64,000 nt of DNA. Source: Sandaracinomonas limnophila. GTDB taxonomy: Bacteria > Bacteroidota > Bacteroidia > Cytophagales > Spirosomataceae. Shown here one piece after another: positions 7,964-17,609 of this stretch; the stretch's first letter is position 1, and every line of letters begins with the position of its first letter. The stretch covers positions 310,001 to 374,000 of the forward strand of contig NZ_SACY01000001.1 of assembly GCF_004005965.1 (NCBI RefSeq), in the 5' to 3' direction. A program made the translations under genes and the position numbers. The notes under the pieces were generated by a model. The model searched no databases. It was not told where the DNA came from and saw only the letters and a program-made list of their open reading frames with translations.

Positions 7964-10767
7964 TAAAATAAGCCTAATTGTTCACCTGGATTCCCCTTTT
8001 CATAATCATCAGGTAAGTTTTTTATTTCAAAAGGAACATCTTCACTTTCCCCTTTAAACTTTTCACTTTCAACTTTCAACTCTCCACTTTCCTTTTCAAT
8101 TTGTGGCATATTTACAATAAACTCTGGCTCGTCTTCTGTTTTCTTTTCCTCCAAATTATTTATCACAAACTCCGGTTCATCTTCCTCCACCTCACTTTTA
8201 ACTTTCAACTTTTCACTCTCAATTTCATTACTTTCCACTTTCAACTCTGCATTTTCCACTTTCAACTCTTCACTTTCAACTTCCTCCGTTTCAGTGGCAA
8301 TAAATTCAATTTCTGTTAATTTGTTGAAATTCAATTTATTTCCAATAGCCTTCCATCCTCTTACTTCAACTAATTCATCTATTGGCAATAAACTGATTTC
8401 TGTGTTTTTTCCGTCTGGTTTTGCTTTTATCTGAACGTCGGGTGCATAATTGTCAGAAACCGCCAACAATTTTGAAGCCTTATGTTCAGTTATAAAATGG
8501 AATTTTTTATCAACGGTCGAAGTTTCAATTTTGAAACGTTTAATCATGTTTACTTTAGTTGCACCATCAAAATAAGCCGCGGAAATAATTCCATTTGGGT
8601 TGAATTTATGCAAATACAAAACTTCTTCGCTTGGATAACGATTCGTTAATTCAAAATTGGTTAATTCATATTGACCATTTTTTGAAATGACAAGAATTAA
8701 ATCTTTAGGTTCAAAATTTCCAATATGTATCCCATGTTCATCTCTATTTAATCGGCCAATTGTTGGATCATACCAAATATCTACTCCACCAAGGGTTGAA
8801 ATTCCTGCCGATTTTAATACAATTTTTCTAACAGGATATTTTGTCAATAAATTTCCCATTGATTCCCTACCTTTGATTGCCAAATTTTTGAAATCATAGT
8901 CAAATTGCTTGATCTTAGCCTTACAACTCGCTGTTAAGTTCACTTGAATTACCTCTGCCTCTCCGTTTTCATTAGCGGAAAAATAAGTAATTTTTGACTT
9001 ACTATCTGCTCCTACAATTTTATATTCACGGTCTCTTGTTACAGCTGTAACTTTAAATCTTTTTACATAGGATTGACCAGTTTTTCCATCACTGTATGTT
9101 AAGTTATAAACTTTTCGGTCATCATTTTTCTTGAATACTGAACAATAAATAATATCCTTGCCTACAAATACTTTATCTTGAACTTTCGTAACAACGCAAA
9201 CTCCGTTGGATCTAAATACAATAATGTCGTCAATGTCTGAACAATCCATCACATATTCATCTTTCTTTAATCCATAGCCAATAAATCCATCTTCTCTATT
9301 TACATAAAGCTTCTGATTGGCTGCAGCTACTACTGTTGCTGAAATGGTATTAAAATTCTGGATTTCTGTTTTTCGTTCTCGACCTTTTCCAAATTTTGCC
9401 AATAGATTTTTGAAATAATCAATAGCATATTTGATAAGATTGGCCAAATGAAATTCAACTTCCGCTAATTCTTCTTCCAAACGTCTCATGGCCTCATCGG
9501 CTTTGAAACTATCAAATTTTGAAATTCTTTTGATTCGAATCTCTAATAATCGTAAAATGTCATCTTCTACAATTTCTCTATAAAAATCCTTTTTGAAGGG
9601 TTCTAATCCTTTATCAACGGTTTCAATAACCAATTCAAAAGTTTCACATTCTTCTATATCTCGGTAGATTCTGTTTTCTATAAAGATTTTTTCAAGTGAA
9701 CTAAATAATAACCTTTCTAATAATTCACCTTTTCTGATTTCTAATTCTTGTTTAAGTAAATCAACTGTCTGGTGTGTATTTACTTTTAATATTTCCGAAA
9801 CTCCTACAAAATGAGGTTTTTCATTAATGATTACACAGGCATTCGGAGAAATGGATACTTCACAATCTGTAAAGGCATAAAGTGCATCAATAGTTACGTC
9901 TGGACTAATACCCGGAGCCAATTGAATTTGAATCTCTACATCTTTTGCAGTATTATCAATTACTTTTTTGATCTTGATTTTACCAGTGTCGTTCGCCTTG
10001 ATAATTGAGTCAATCAGCGAGGTCGTGGTTGTTGAAAAGGGAATGTCTTTTACAACTAATGTTTTTTTATCTAATTCCTCAATTTTTGCTCTAACTCTAA
10101 TTCTAGACCCTCTAACTCCATCAATATAATTCGAAACATCTACCATCCCTCCGGTTTGGAAGTCAGGGAAAATTTCAAATTTTTTATTAGATAAAATATC
10201 AATAGATGCTTGTATCAATTCACAAAAATTGTGAGGCATGATTTTTGTGGCAAGTCCTACAGCAATACCTTCAACACCCTGAGCTAATAATAAAGGGAAT
10301 TTTACGGGTAAAGTAATTGGTTCCTTTTTTCGACCATCATACGACATTTGCCAATCTGTTGTCTGCGGATTGAAAACAACTTCTTTTGCAAATTTTGAAA
10401 GTCTTACTTCTATATATCGAGCCGCCGCTGCCCCATCACCTGTTCGCAAATCGCCCCAGTTGCCTTGACAATCAAATACTAAATCCTTTTGACCTAAATT
10501 TACAATAGCATCATTAATAGAAGCATCACCATGCGGGTGAAACTGCATCGTTTGTCCAATTACATTTGCAACCTTGTTGAATCTGCCATCATCCATCTCG
10601 TTCAAAGCATGCAAGATTCTTCTTTGAACAGGCTTTAAACCATCTTCTACAGCAGGCACTGCTCTTTCAAGAATTACATAAGATGCATATTCCAAGAACC
10701 AGTTTTCATACATTCCCGAAACGGCAATTTGTTCTTGTAATGATCCTCCTTCCAATTCTTCACTCAT
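7963..10767 (-). CDS. parC: DNA topoisomerase IV subunit A (ParC), with repeat-rich C-terminal tail
   Basis: The DNA cleavage and rejoining subunit of topoisomerase IV, which decatenates daughter chromosomes with ParE. The core begins with YASYVILERAVPAVEDGLKPVQRR; the catalytic tyrosine is Tyr118 in AAAARYIEVRLS, and GNWGDLRTGDGAA precedes it. The beta-pinwheel C-terminal domain covers about residues 500-815. At 934 residues it is longer than E. coli ParC (752), partly because of an acidic tail from about residue 825. This tail holds heptad units of the SEELKVE/NAELKVE type and two EDEPEF[VI] units, ending in GEQLGLF. The start lies 1 nt after the Nudix stop. parE is 19 kb away on the other strand. 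A gyrA assignment is less likely given the parE-type partner, but the two paralogues are alike. Confidence 0.9.
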   Translation of the reverse strand: MSEELEGGSLQEQIAVSGMYENWFLEYASYVILERAVPAVEDGLKPVQRRILHALNEMDDGRFNKVANVIGQTMQFHPHGDASINDAIVNLGQKDLVFDCQGNWGDLRTGDGAAAARYIEVRLSKFAKEVVFNPQTTDWQMSYDGRKKEPITLPVKFPLLLAQGVEGIAVGLATKIMPHNFCELIQASIDILSNKKFEIFPDFQTGGMVDVSNYIDGVRGSRIRVRAKIEELDKKTLVVKDIPFSTTTTSLIDSIIKANDTGKIKIKKVIDNTAKDVEIQIQLAPGISPDVTIDALYAFTDCEVSISPNACVIINEKPHFVGVSEILKVNTHQTVDLLKQELEIRKGELLERLLFSSLEKIFIENRIYRDIEECETFELVIETVDKGLEPFKKDFYREIVEDDILRLLEIRIKRISKFDSFKADEAMRRLEEELAEVEFHLANLIKYAIDYFKNLLAKFGKGRERKTEIQNFNTISATVVAAANQKLYVNREDGFIGYGLKKDEYVMDCSDIDDIIVFRSNGVCVVTKVQDKVFVGKDIIYCSVFKKNDDRKVYNLTYSDGKTGQSYVKRFKVTAVTRDREYKIVGADSKSKITYFSANENGEAEVIQVNLTASCKAKIKQFDYDFKNLAIKGRESMGNLLTKYPVRKIVLKSAGISTLGGVDIWYDPTIGRLNRDEHGIHIGNFEPKDLILVISKNGQYELTNFELTNRYPSEEVLYLHKFNPNGIISAAYFDGATKVNMIKRFKIETSTVDKKFHFITEHKASKLLAVSDNYAPDVQIKAKPDGKNTEISLLPIDELVEVRGWKAIGNKLNFNKLTEIEFIATETEEVESEELKVENAELKVESNEIESEKLKVKSEVEEDEPEFVINNLEEKKTEDEPEFIVNMPQIEKESGELKVESEKFKGESEDVPFEIKNLPDDYEKGNPGEQLGLF
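8041..8285 (-). repeat. Two blocks of heptanucleotide-type repeats inside the parC tail
   Basis: Block 1 (8041-8095) and block 2 (8191-8285) consist on the plus strand of near-identical units such as CTTTCAA, CTCTCCA, CTTTCCA and CTTTCAA in head-to-tail order. In the parC frame they encode [SN]xELKVE-like heptads. Between them lies non-repeat coding sequence with a twofold EDEPEF[VI] motif. Confidence 0.75.
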
Positions 10768-10768
10768 A

Positions 10769-11347
10769 TTAATTAATAGTAAATGGGTCTTTCAAATAAA
10801 TGTTTTGATAAATTATGATGGCTGTGGCTCCCCAAATCGTTTCATTTTCATATTCAAAATAAGGAGACCAAAATTTTTCTCCATTTATTTCTATCTGATG
10901 TGCTTTTAAAAATTCTTGATTTCTAAAAAATGAAACAGGTATTTCAAAAATACGATTTATTTCTCTTTTATTTATCTCAAATTCATGGTTTTTATCAACA
11001 AATGTTAAATAGGGAAATAAAAGGAAATTTGAAACCTTAACCCAAACAGGTTGAAGTGTTTTAAAATCCTTATTTTTTAAATCTACCCCTATTTCTTCCA
11101 ATGATTCTCTGATTGCAGTCTCTAATAAATCGCCATCAGATTCATCCATTTTTCCACCAGGAAAGGCCATTTGACCGCTATGATGTCCATCGTATTCATT
11201 TCGTTTAATTAATAAAATGGTTGGATTCATTTCATCCAAATTATTTATTATAACGCTTACAGCAGCTTTTTTCGCATCATAAATTATGTCATTCTGTTGA
11301 ATGAGTTCATTTTGAACTTTCAATAAGGGTTCAAATAACTTTTCCAT
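10769..11347 (-). CDS. Nudix hydrolase, CoA pyrophosphatase (NudL-like)
   Basis: A Nudix-fold hydrolase of 192 residues. The UPF0035/CoA-diphosphatase signature precedes the Nudix box (LLIKR...HHSGQMAFPGG), followed by GGKMDESDGDLLETAIRES and LEEIGV, which supplies the metal-binding glutamates. Family members split CoA or oxidised CoA to 3',5'-ADP and phosphopantetheine. I prefer the ATG at 11347, which overlaps the upstream FAD gene by 17 bp; an ATG at 11392 would add 15 residues and overlap by 62 bp. It lies between the FAD oxidoreductase and parC in one operon. Confidence 0.85.
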   Translation of the reverse strand: MEKLFEPLLKVQNELIQQNDIIYDAKKAAVSVIINNLDEMNPTILLIKRNEYDGHHSGQMAFPGGKMDESDGDLLETAIRESLEEIGVDLKNKDFKTLQPVWVKVSNFLLFPYLTFVDKNHEFEINKREINRIFEIPVSFFRNQEFLKAHQIEINGEKFWSPYFEYENETIWGATAIIIYQNIYLKDPFTIN

Positions 11348-12917
11348 TTGATTGTATGGCAATAGAGATTGCTTTGGCACAATTAATGCCATCTAAAGCG
11401 GCCGACATAATTCCACCAGCATATCCGGCTCCTTCTCCACATGGAAATAATCCTTTGATTTCCGGATGCTCCAAGGTATCTCGGTCCCTTGGAATTTTCA
11501 CAGGTGAGGAAGTTCTACTTTCTAATCCAATGATTTGACCAATATTACTTCCAAATCCTTTCATTTTTTGATTAAAATCACTTAATCCCTTTGCCAAAGG
11601 TTCGGAAATATAATCTGGTAAAAAATCTCGCATTTCGCCAGAAATTATTCCAGGTACATAGGATGTTTCATGTAATTCTTTTGAAATTTTACGGTCTATA
11701 AAATCCTGAGTCCTTTGGGCAATGGCTTGCTGGGTTCCACCTGATAACTCATGTGCCCTCTGTTCCAATTCTTCTTGCATTTGCATTCCTGCCAATGCTC
11801 CAAATTGTTCATATTTTTTCAAATCTATTTCGTTAATACTAACAACTATTCCAGAATTAGAAAAATAAGAATCTCGCCTTGAGGGAGACATTCCGTTTAC
11901 AACAACTTGATTTTGTCGGGTGGCAGAGGGTACAATAAATCCTCCGGGACACATACAAAAAGAAAATACACCTCTTTGAATTCCTTTAAAATAACTTTGA
12001 GTTACTAAACTAAAACTTGCTGGAGGTAAATAATCTGGACGTTTAGTAAGTTTGTATTGGCACTCATCAATAAACTGTTGAGTATGTTCAATTCTTACCC
12101 CCATGGCAAATGGTTTTGCCTCAATTTTTATATTTTTCGTTTGAAGTAATTCAAAAATATCTCTTGCTGAATGTCCAGTAGCTAAAAGCACGGCCTCTCC
12201 TAAAAATTCAATATTTTCATTTACAACAACGCCTTTAATTACATTTTTTTGTAAAATGAAATCTGTTACTCTACATTTAAAATGTACCTCACCTCCACAT
12301 TCAATGATAAAATTTCTAATACCAGCAATAATATTGGGTAATTTATTGGTACCAATGTGTGGATGTGCCTCATATAATATATTTGGATTTGCACCAAAGG
12401 ATACAAAACAATTTAAAACTTCTAGTATATCCCCCCTTTTTGTACTTCTCGTGTATAATTTACCATCAGAATAAGTTCCAGCACCCCCTTCACCAAAACA
12501 ATAATTGCTATCCTCATTAACTAAATTATTTTTATTAATATTCGCCAAGTCCCTTCTTCTTTCCCGAACATCATTTCCACGTTCTAAAATAATTGGCTTA
12601 TGTCCCAATTTAAGTAATTCTAATGCTGCAAAAAGTCCAGCAGGACCAGAACCAACAACAATTACTCGTTTAGCATTTGCTTTTAATTTAATGGGGTTTA
12701 TTTTATAATTTGCTGAAAAATCAAATTCTTTAGGATATAATCCAATTTTAAGATTACATTTTATTTGCCTAGATCGAGCATCAATTGATTTTTTTTCAAT
12801 TCGATATTGCTGTTTATTAAGTACATTTGTTCCTAATTCTGCCTCTAAAAATGAATGTAACATTTCGGGCGAATTAGCAATTTCAGGATGTACAGTGAAT
12901 TCTAAATAATCTGGCAT
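11331..12917 (-). CDS. FAD-dependent oxidoreductase/dehydrogenase of the COG2509 type
   Basis: A flavoprotein of 528 residues. The dinucleotide-binding motif VVGSGPAGLFAALELL lies at residues 88-103 behind an N-terminal ~80-residue domain, as usual in COG2509 proteins. FGEGGAGTYSDGKLYTR, the VLLATGHSARDIFELL region and a C-terminal LFPCGEGAGYAGGIMSAALDG flavin-contact motif support the family. The physiological substrate of this group is not established. The ATG at 12917 is preferred over an in-frame GTG at 12932. It is the first gene of the operon leading to parC and is divergent from the YyaL-like gene, with only 29 nt between starts. Confidence 0.8.
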   Translation of the reverse strand: MPDYLEFTVHPEIANSPEMLHSFLEAELGTNVLNKQQYRIEKKSIDARSRQIKCNLKIGLYPKEFDFSANYKINPIKLKANAKRVIVVGSGPAGLFAALELLKLGHKPIILERGNDVRERRRDLANINKNNLVNEDSNYCFGEGGAGTYSDGKLYTRSTKRGDILEVLNCFVSFGANPNILYEAHPHIGTNKLPNIIAGIRNFIIECGGEVHFKCRVTDFILQKNVIKGVVVNENIEFLGEAVLLATGHSARDIFELLQTKNIKIEAKPFAMGVRIEHTQQFIDECQYKLTKRPDYLPPASFSLVTQSYFKGIQRGVFSFCMCPGGFIVPSATRQNQVVVNGMSPSRRDSYFSNSGIVVSINEIDLKKYEQFGALAGMQMQEELEQRAHELSGGTQQAIAQRTQDFIDRKISKELHETSYVPGIISGEMRDFLPDYISEPLAKGLSDFNQKMKGFGSNIGQIIGLESRTSSPVKIPRDRDTLEHPEIKGLFPCGEGAGYAGGIMSAALDGINCAKAISIAIQSNGKVI

Positions 12918-12946
12918 AATGAAAATTTTCACAAGTTACGAATTCT

Positions 12947-14875
12947 ATGAATAAGCTCGCCAATCAAGTTAGTCCTTATCTGCTTCAACATAAAAATAAT
13001 CCAGTTAATTGGCAACCTTGGAGTGATGAAGCTTTACAAGAAGCATTTCAAAAAGATAAACCCATAATTTTATCTATAGGGTATTCTGCATGTCACTGGT
13101 GCCATGTGATGGAAAAGGAATCATTCGAAAATGTGGAAATAGCACAATTAATGAATGAGCATTTTATCAATATTAAAGTGGATAGAGAAGAACGGCCTGA
13201 TATTGATTTTATTTACATGGATGCTATACATGCCATGGGTTTACAAGGTGGTTGGCCATTAAATGTTTTTTTAATGCCAGATCAAAAACCATTTTACGGG
13301 GGTACTTATTTTCCTAAGAATAAATGGAAAGAATTATTGAATTCTATTTCAAGCGCCTATAAAAATCATAAACTGGAATTACAAAATTCAGCGAATGGAT
13401 TTGGTGAAACCTTAAATGCTGGACTGCACCTTGATTCTAAATTTGAATCTTTATTCCAATTAGAAAATATTTTACAAAATATTCGTAATCAAATTGACCC
13501 ACATTTTGGTGGACTTCAAAGGGCCCCAAAGTTTCCGATGCCCAGTTTGTGGAATTTATTAGAATCTTTACCAAAATCCGTATTGAAATACTCAAATTTA
13601 GAAATTTTACAAAATTTGACCTTAGATAAAATGGCTCAGGGGGGCATTTATGATCAAGTAGAAGGTGGATTTTCTCGTTATTCAGTCGATTCCGAATGGT
13701 TTTGTCCGCACTTTGAAAAAATGCTTTATGATAACGGACAATTGATAAGCATTTACTCAAAAGCATATCAAAGAACCCAAAAGGATTTATATGCAGAGGT
13801 TATTTATCAAACTATTAACTTTCATTCCATTAAAATGAAAAGTACTAATGGATTATATTATGCCGCATTAGATGCTGATTCTGAGGGTGAAGAGGGTAAA
13901 TATTATGTTTGGACATTTGAAGAACTTAATTCAATAATTCCTTTAGAACAGCATGTAAAATTTTATGAACATTTTTCAATTTCTAAAAATGGTAATTGGG
14001 AAGCTTCGAATAATATTTTGTTTAAAAAAGATGACACATTAAATGAATTATTTGAAAAAGAACTCAATATTCTTCGCCATAAAAGAAATCAACGAATTGC
14101 TCCTGGATTAGATAATAAACATATTCTTTCTTGGAATGCAATGTATTTAATTGGTTTAATTGATTCATATAAAGCTCTTGAATCTGATTTTATTTTTGAA
14201 GAATTAGGAAGTCTTTACAAATCAATTGAAAAAAATTTCTTTAACAACCATCAACTATTACACCAAACCCAATTTACTAATAAACCAATTCCCGCATTTT
14301 TAGATGATTTGGCTTTTTGGGCTTTGGCAAATGTCCGTTTGTTTTTGATTTTTTTTGACCCAGTTTATTTAAAGAATGCTGAACAAATATTGTCTGAAAT
14401 TATTTCTGATTTTTATGATGAAAAAATATTTTCCTTTTCTTATTCAAATCGAAAAACCAATCAATTAATTGCCAATAAAACCGAATGGACAGATTCTGTC
14501 ATACCTTCTTCAAATTCAGTTGTTGTTGAGGTATTGTTTTGGATGGGAATATTAAAAAATAATGCAGAATACACTCTTTTAGCCAAGCAAATACTTGAAA
14601 AAATCTTACCTAAGGCAATTGAAAATCCAACTTATTTTTCAAATTGGCTTCGAATTCATTGCGAATGGATTGAATTTCCGAAAATGATATTGAAAATATA
14701 TGATGAAGATTTTACTTTAGAAGACAACCTTTTATCTAATGAAAATCTTGAAATTATAAAATATAAAGACGTTTCGGCTGAAAAGAAATTTATGCTATGT
14801 TGTGGTGATCGCTGTTTACAACCCACAAATTCTATTGAAGAATTAAAATCCCAATTGAATGAATTAACTATTTAA
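12947..14875 (+). CDS. Thioredoxin-domain protein of the YyaL/Spata20 (DUF255) family
   Basis: A 642-residue protein. Residues 1-160 form the DUF255 thioredoxin-like domain, with NPVNWQPW and a CxxC-type site C49-H-W-C52 in SACHWCHVMEKESF. The rest is an (alpha/alpha)6-barrel-like region resembling glycosidases and epimerases (GGIYDQVEGGFSRYSVD, FEKMLYDNGQL, LDADSEGEEGKYYVW). The family is found from bacteria to mammals, but its biochemical role is not settled. Length is close to the family norm (~680). The 3' end overlaps convergent ruvC by 8 bp. Confidence 0.88.
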   Translation: MNKLANQVSPYLLQHKNNPVNWQPWSDEALQEAFQKDKPIILSIGYSACHWCHVMEKESFENVEIAQLMNEHFINIKVDREERPDIDFIYMDAIHAMGLQGGWPLNVFLMPDQKPFYGGTYFPKNKWKELLNSISSAYKNHKLELQNSANGFGETLNAGLHLDSKFESLFQLENILQNIRNQIDPHFGGLQRAPKFPMPSLWNLLESLPKSVLKYSNLEILQNLTLDKMAQGGIYDQVEGGFSRYSVDSEWFCPHFEKMLYDNGQLISIYSKAYQRTQKDLYAEVIYQTINFHSIKMKSTNGLYYAALDADSEGEEGKYYVWTFEELNSIIPLEQHVKFYEHFSISKNGNWEASNNILFKKDDTLNELFEKELNILRHKRNQRIAPGLDNKHILSWNAMYLIGLIDSYKALESDFIFEELGSLYKSIEKNFFNNHQLLHQTQFTNKPIPAFLDDLAFWALANVRLFLIFFDPVYLKNAEQILSEIISDFYDEKIFSFSYSNRKTNQLIANKTEWTDSVIPSSNSVVVEVLFWMGILKNNAEYTLLAKQILEKILPKAIENPTYFSNWLRIHCEWIEFPKMILKIYDEDFTLEDNLLSNENLEIIKYKDVSAEKKFMLCCGDRCLQPTNSIEELKSQLNELTI

Positions 14876-15440
14876 TTCGACCTGGATTTTCTGACACGAA
14901 TGCGCCCCATCCTTTTTTTGTTCCTTTATTGGTTGCTGTAATTGAATTGGCATGAAAGTGATGACAAATGGCAATCCCAAGTGCATCAGTCGCATCTAAT
15001 AGCTTGGCATCCAATTGAATACCCGCAATTACTTCAACCATTTTTGCTACTTGTTCTTTTGCAGCATTGCCATTACCTGTAACAGATTGTTTAACTTTCT
15101 TAGGCTCATATTCGGCAATTGGAATTTCTTTTGAATAGGCTAATCCCATTAATAGGCCCTGAACCCTTCCTAGTTTTAGCATGGATTGAATGTTTTTACC
15201 AAAAAAGGGCGATTCCATTGCCATTTCATCAGGCATAAACTCTTCTAAAATACCTTTTACTCGTTCGTAAATTTTTAAAAACTTTAACCCTTGTGTGGAA
15301 TATTTTTCTAAACGTAAAACTCCATATTGTAGAATGGTAATATCAGATCCCTTTACCTTAATTAATCCATAGCCCAATACATTTGTTCCAGGATCAATCC
15401 CTAAAATTATTTTTTCTGAATTTGAACTAGTATTTTGCAT
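14868..15440 (-). CDS. ruvC: Holliday junction resolvase RuvC
   Basis: The RuvC endonuclease cuts four-way junctions moved by RuvAB during recombination. The four catalytic acids of the RNase H fold are in place: Asp16 (GIDPGTN), Glu76 (MAMESPFFGKN), and Asp149 and Asp152 (LLDATDALGIA), with the same three-residue spacing as E. coli D138/D141. I chose the ATG at 15440, giving 190 residues. The frame stays open to 15503 but would overlap the divergent deacetylase. No ruvA or ruvB is nearby. Confidence 0.94.
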   Translation of the reverse strand: MQNTSSNSEKIILGIDPGTNVLGYGLIKVKGSDITILQYGVLRLEKYSTQGLKFLKIYERVKGILEEFMPDEMAMESPFFGKNIQSMLKLGRVQGLLMGLAYSKEIPIAEYEPKKVKQSVTGNGNAAKEQVAKMVEVIAGIQLDAKLLDATDALGIAICHHFHANSITATNKGTKKGWGAFVSENPGRIK

Positions 15441-15456
15441 AGGATTTTCAAAAGGA

Positions 15457-16086
15457 ATGTTTTTACACGCTTTACCTTCAATTATTAAAAAACTATTTCC
15501 CAAATTTTATTGGGAGATTCCTCCATTGGATCATTCAGATCGAAGAATATATTTTACCTTCGACGATGGTCCTACTCCCGAAATTACCAAATTTGTTTTA
15601 GATGAATTGAAAAAAGCTGATGCAACTGCAACTTTTTTTTGCATTGGTAAAAATATTCAAGAGAATCCTAACCTTATTACTGAAATTGTTAATGCACAAT
15701 GCACTATTGGAAATCACACAATGAACCATTTAAATGCTTGGAAGGTATCTCCTAAAGAGTATTTGGAAAATATTGAATCTTGTGAAAAGTTAATAGAAGC
15801 ATATGGTGCTCAAAGTGTTGGGTTTCGACCACCTTATGGCCGATTTACCCGTATATTTTATAAAAATTTTATCTCTCATAAAATTTTTATGTGGACCATT
15901 TTGACTGGCGATTACAATAAAAATTTAAATCCAGAATCTATTTTAAAAAAATGTATTCCAAAATTAAAACCCGGTCAAATAATAATTTTTCACGATAGTT
16001 TAAAAGCATTTCCCATTTTAAAAATAATATTGCCTCAACTTTTACTGGAATGTAAAAGGTTGAATTTGAAACCATCAGCCTTATGA
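15457..16086 (+). CDS. Polysaccharide deacetylase (NodB/CE4 family)
   Basis: A compact CE4 domain of 209 residues with the standard motifs: TFDDGP (34-39) with catalytic and metal-binding Asp, HTMNH metal-binding histidines (87-91), FRPPYGRF, and a C-terminal FHDS. CE4 enzymes remove N- or O-acetyl groups from peptidoglycan, chitooligosaccharides or envelope glycans. No signal peptide is evident; the N-terminus has only a short hydrophobic stretch, so its compartment is unclear. It overlaps the tatD-like gene by an ATGA junction. Confidence 0.88.
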   Translation: MFLHALPSIIKKLFPKFYWEIPPLDHSDRRIYFTFDDGPTPEITKFVLDELKKADATATFFCIGKNIQENPNLITEIVNAQCTIGNHTMNHLNAWKVSPKEYLENIESCEKLIEAYGAQSVGFRPPYGRFTRIFYKNFISHKIFMWTILTGDYNKNLNPESILKKCIPKLKPGQIIIFHDSLKAFPILKIILPQLLLECKRLNLKPSAL

Positions 16087-16859
16087 TTGATACGCACGCA
16101 CATTTTTACGACGAACTTTTTTTAAATAATTGGGATAATTCCGTTGATGAAATTCAACAAGCAGGCATAAAAGAAATTTGGTTACCAAATTGTGATTCCG
16201 AATCATTTAAAGACCTTAAAATGATTTGGGATAAAAATCCAGATTTATTTAAAGCAATGGTGGGACTTCACCCTACTTATGTAAAAGAAAATTTTAAGGA
16301 AGAATTGGCATTTGTCCATAACCAATTAGCGAGTAATCAGAATATTTTAGCAATTGGTGAAATTGGTTTAGATTATTACTGGGATACTACATTTCAGATT
16401 GAACAAATTGATGCATTTGAAACTCAATGTCATTGGGCAATGGAAAATCATTTATGGATTGATATTCATTGTAGAAAGGCCTATGCTGATTTAATTAAAA
16501 TTATCCGTAAAAAGGAATTTAAAGATCTAATTGGAATCGTTCATTGTTTTTCAGGAGATGCTGCTGAAGCTAAGCATTGTGTTGAAAATGGCTTTTTTTT
16601 AGGTATTGGAGGTGTAATTACTTATAAAAACTCTACCTTATTTAATGATATAAAAGATATCCCTTTAGATTATTTGGTTTTGGAAACAGATGCTCCTTAT
16701 TTAACACCAGTCCCTCATCGTGGTACTCCAAACTCACCTAAATATATTCCTTTAATCGTGCGTAAAATAGCAGAACTTTATCAGGTTTCAGAGGAAGTTG
16801 TAATTGAAAAAACCACAAAAAATGCTAGCCTTTTGAAAGCTTTTTCAAATGTTCAATAG
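16083..16859 (+). CDS. TatD-family metal-dependent hydrolase
   Basis: A TIM-barrel amidohydrolase of 258 residues. It shows the N-terminal MIDTHAHF metal-binding histidines, AIGEIGLDYYWD with the bridging glutamate, IDIHCRKA and IGIVHCFSG histidines, and LETDAPYLTPVPHRG with the final aspartate. Family members act as 3'-5' DNA/RNA exonucleases or D-aminoacyl-tRNA deacylases. Translational coupling to the deacetylase is suggested by the 4-bp overlap. The last 35 bp overlap the ABC ATPase gene on the opposite strand. Confidence 0.9.
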   Translation: MIDTHAHFYDELFLNNWDNSVDEIQQAGIKEIWLPNCDSESFKDLKMIWDKNPDLFKAMVGLHPTYVKENFKEELAFVHNQLASNQNILAIGEIGLDYYWDTTFQIEQIDAFETQCHWAMENHLWIDIHCRKAYADLIKIIRKKEFKDLIGIVHCFSGDAAEAKHCVENGFFLGIGGVITYKNSTLFNDIKDIPLDYLVLETDAPYLTPVPHRGTPNSPKYIPLIVRKIAELYQVSEEVVIEKTTKNASLLKAFSNVQ

Positions 16860-17595
16860 CTTTTTGAGTAGTATTGATATAATTTTCTATTACCTCTCGT
16901 AATTGAATCATTTTCTTTTTTTGAGAGGTAAAAAATTGTTGCCAAGTACCCTGAAATTCAATTTTTCCCTTCTCCATAACTGCAATTTTATCTCCTAATT
17001 GAATAACATCAATTAAATCATGCGAGATCATTAGGCAAGGTATATTCAATTGATTAATTAACTCTCTAATTTGTTGGCTGATTTCTGTTTTTTGAACAGT
17101 ATCTAATTGACTAAATGGCTCATCAAGTATTAGCGCTTTAATGGGTTTACTAATGGCCTGAATGATCGACAATTTTTGTCGCTCACCTCCTGAAAGTGTC
17201 GAAATTTTTGAACCTATTAATTGTTTTATATTAAATTGATGTATTAGATTTTTAATTATTTTATCTCCTTCTTTTTTAGTCTTCTGTTGAAATAACATTT
17301 CTAAAAATTCTAATACTGTATGATTTGGTTTTAAATGTAATTTTTGAGGTACATAACCTATTTCAGGAAATTCCTTAAACAATCTATCTAAATTGGTATT
17401 TATTGATTTACCATTGATGGCAATTTCTGCAGCTTCAGAGATTGTACTTCCACTAACTAAATTGGCAATGGAACTCTTACCACTACCACTTTTCCCTATT
17501 AATGCTAAAATACTTCCTGATTTAATTTTTAGGTTAATATTATTTAAGCTAAATTGGTCATTTACTTGAAAAGACTTAATTTTTATATTTAACAT
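16825..17595 (-). CDS. ABC transporter ATP-binding protein, orphan
   Basis: A single ABC nucleotide-binding domain of 256 residues: Walker A GKSGSGKSS (34-42), signature LSGGERQ (134-140), Walker B LILDEP (155-160), and a switch histidine in MISHDL. A short C-terminal extension is Lys/Gln-rich. No permease gene lies next to it; the nearest (19273-20511) is beyond xylB and a tRNA gene. The domain resembles importers of the molybdate/polyamine type, but the substrate cannot be told. Its 3' end lies antisense to the end of the tatD-like gene for 35 bp. Confidence 0.85.
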   Translation of the reverse strand: MLNIKIKSFQVNDQFSLNNINLKIKSGSILALIGKSGSGKSSIANLVSGSTISEAAEIAINGKSINTNLDRLFKEFPEIGYVPQKLHLKPNHTVLEFLEMLFQQKTKKEGDKIIKNLIHQFNIKQLIGSKISTLSGGERQKLSIIQAISKPIKALILDEPFSQLDTVQKTEISQQIRELINQLNIPCLMISHDLIDVIQLGDKIAVMEKGKIEFQGTWQQFFTSQKKKMIQLREVIENYINTTQKAIEHLKKLSKG

Positions 17596-17609
17596 CTAAC
17601 CTATTTATT

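Noticed and set aside
8101-8319. Plus-strand Phe/Leu/Asn-rich frame
   Set aside because: It is the complementary reading of the heptamer repeats in the parC tail; the parC frame is continuous and conserved around it.
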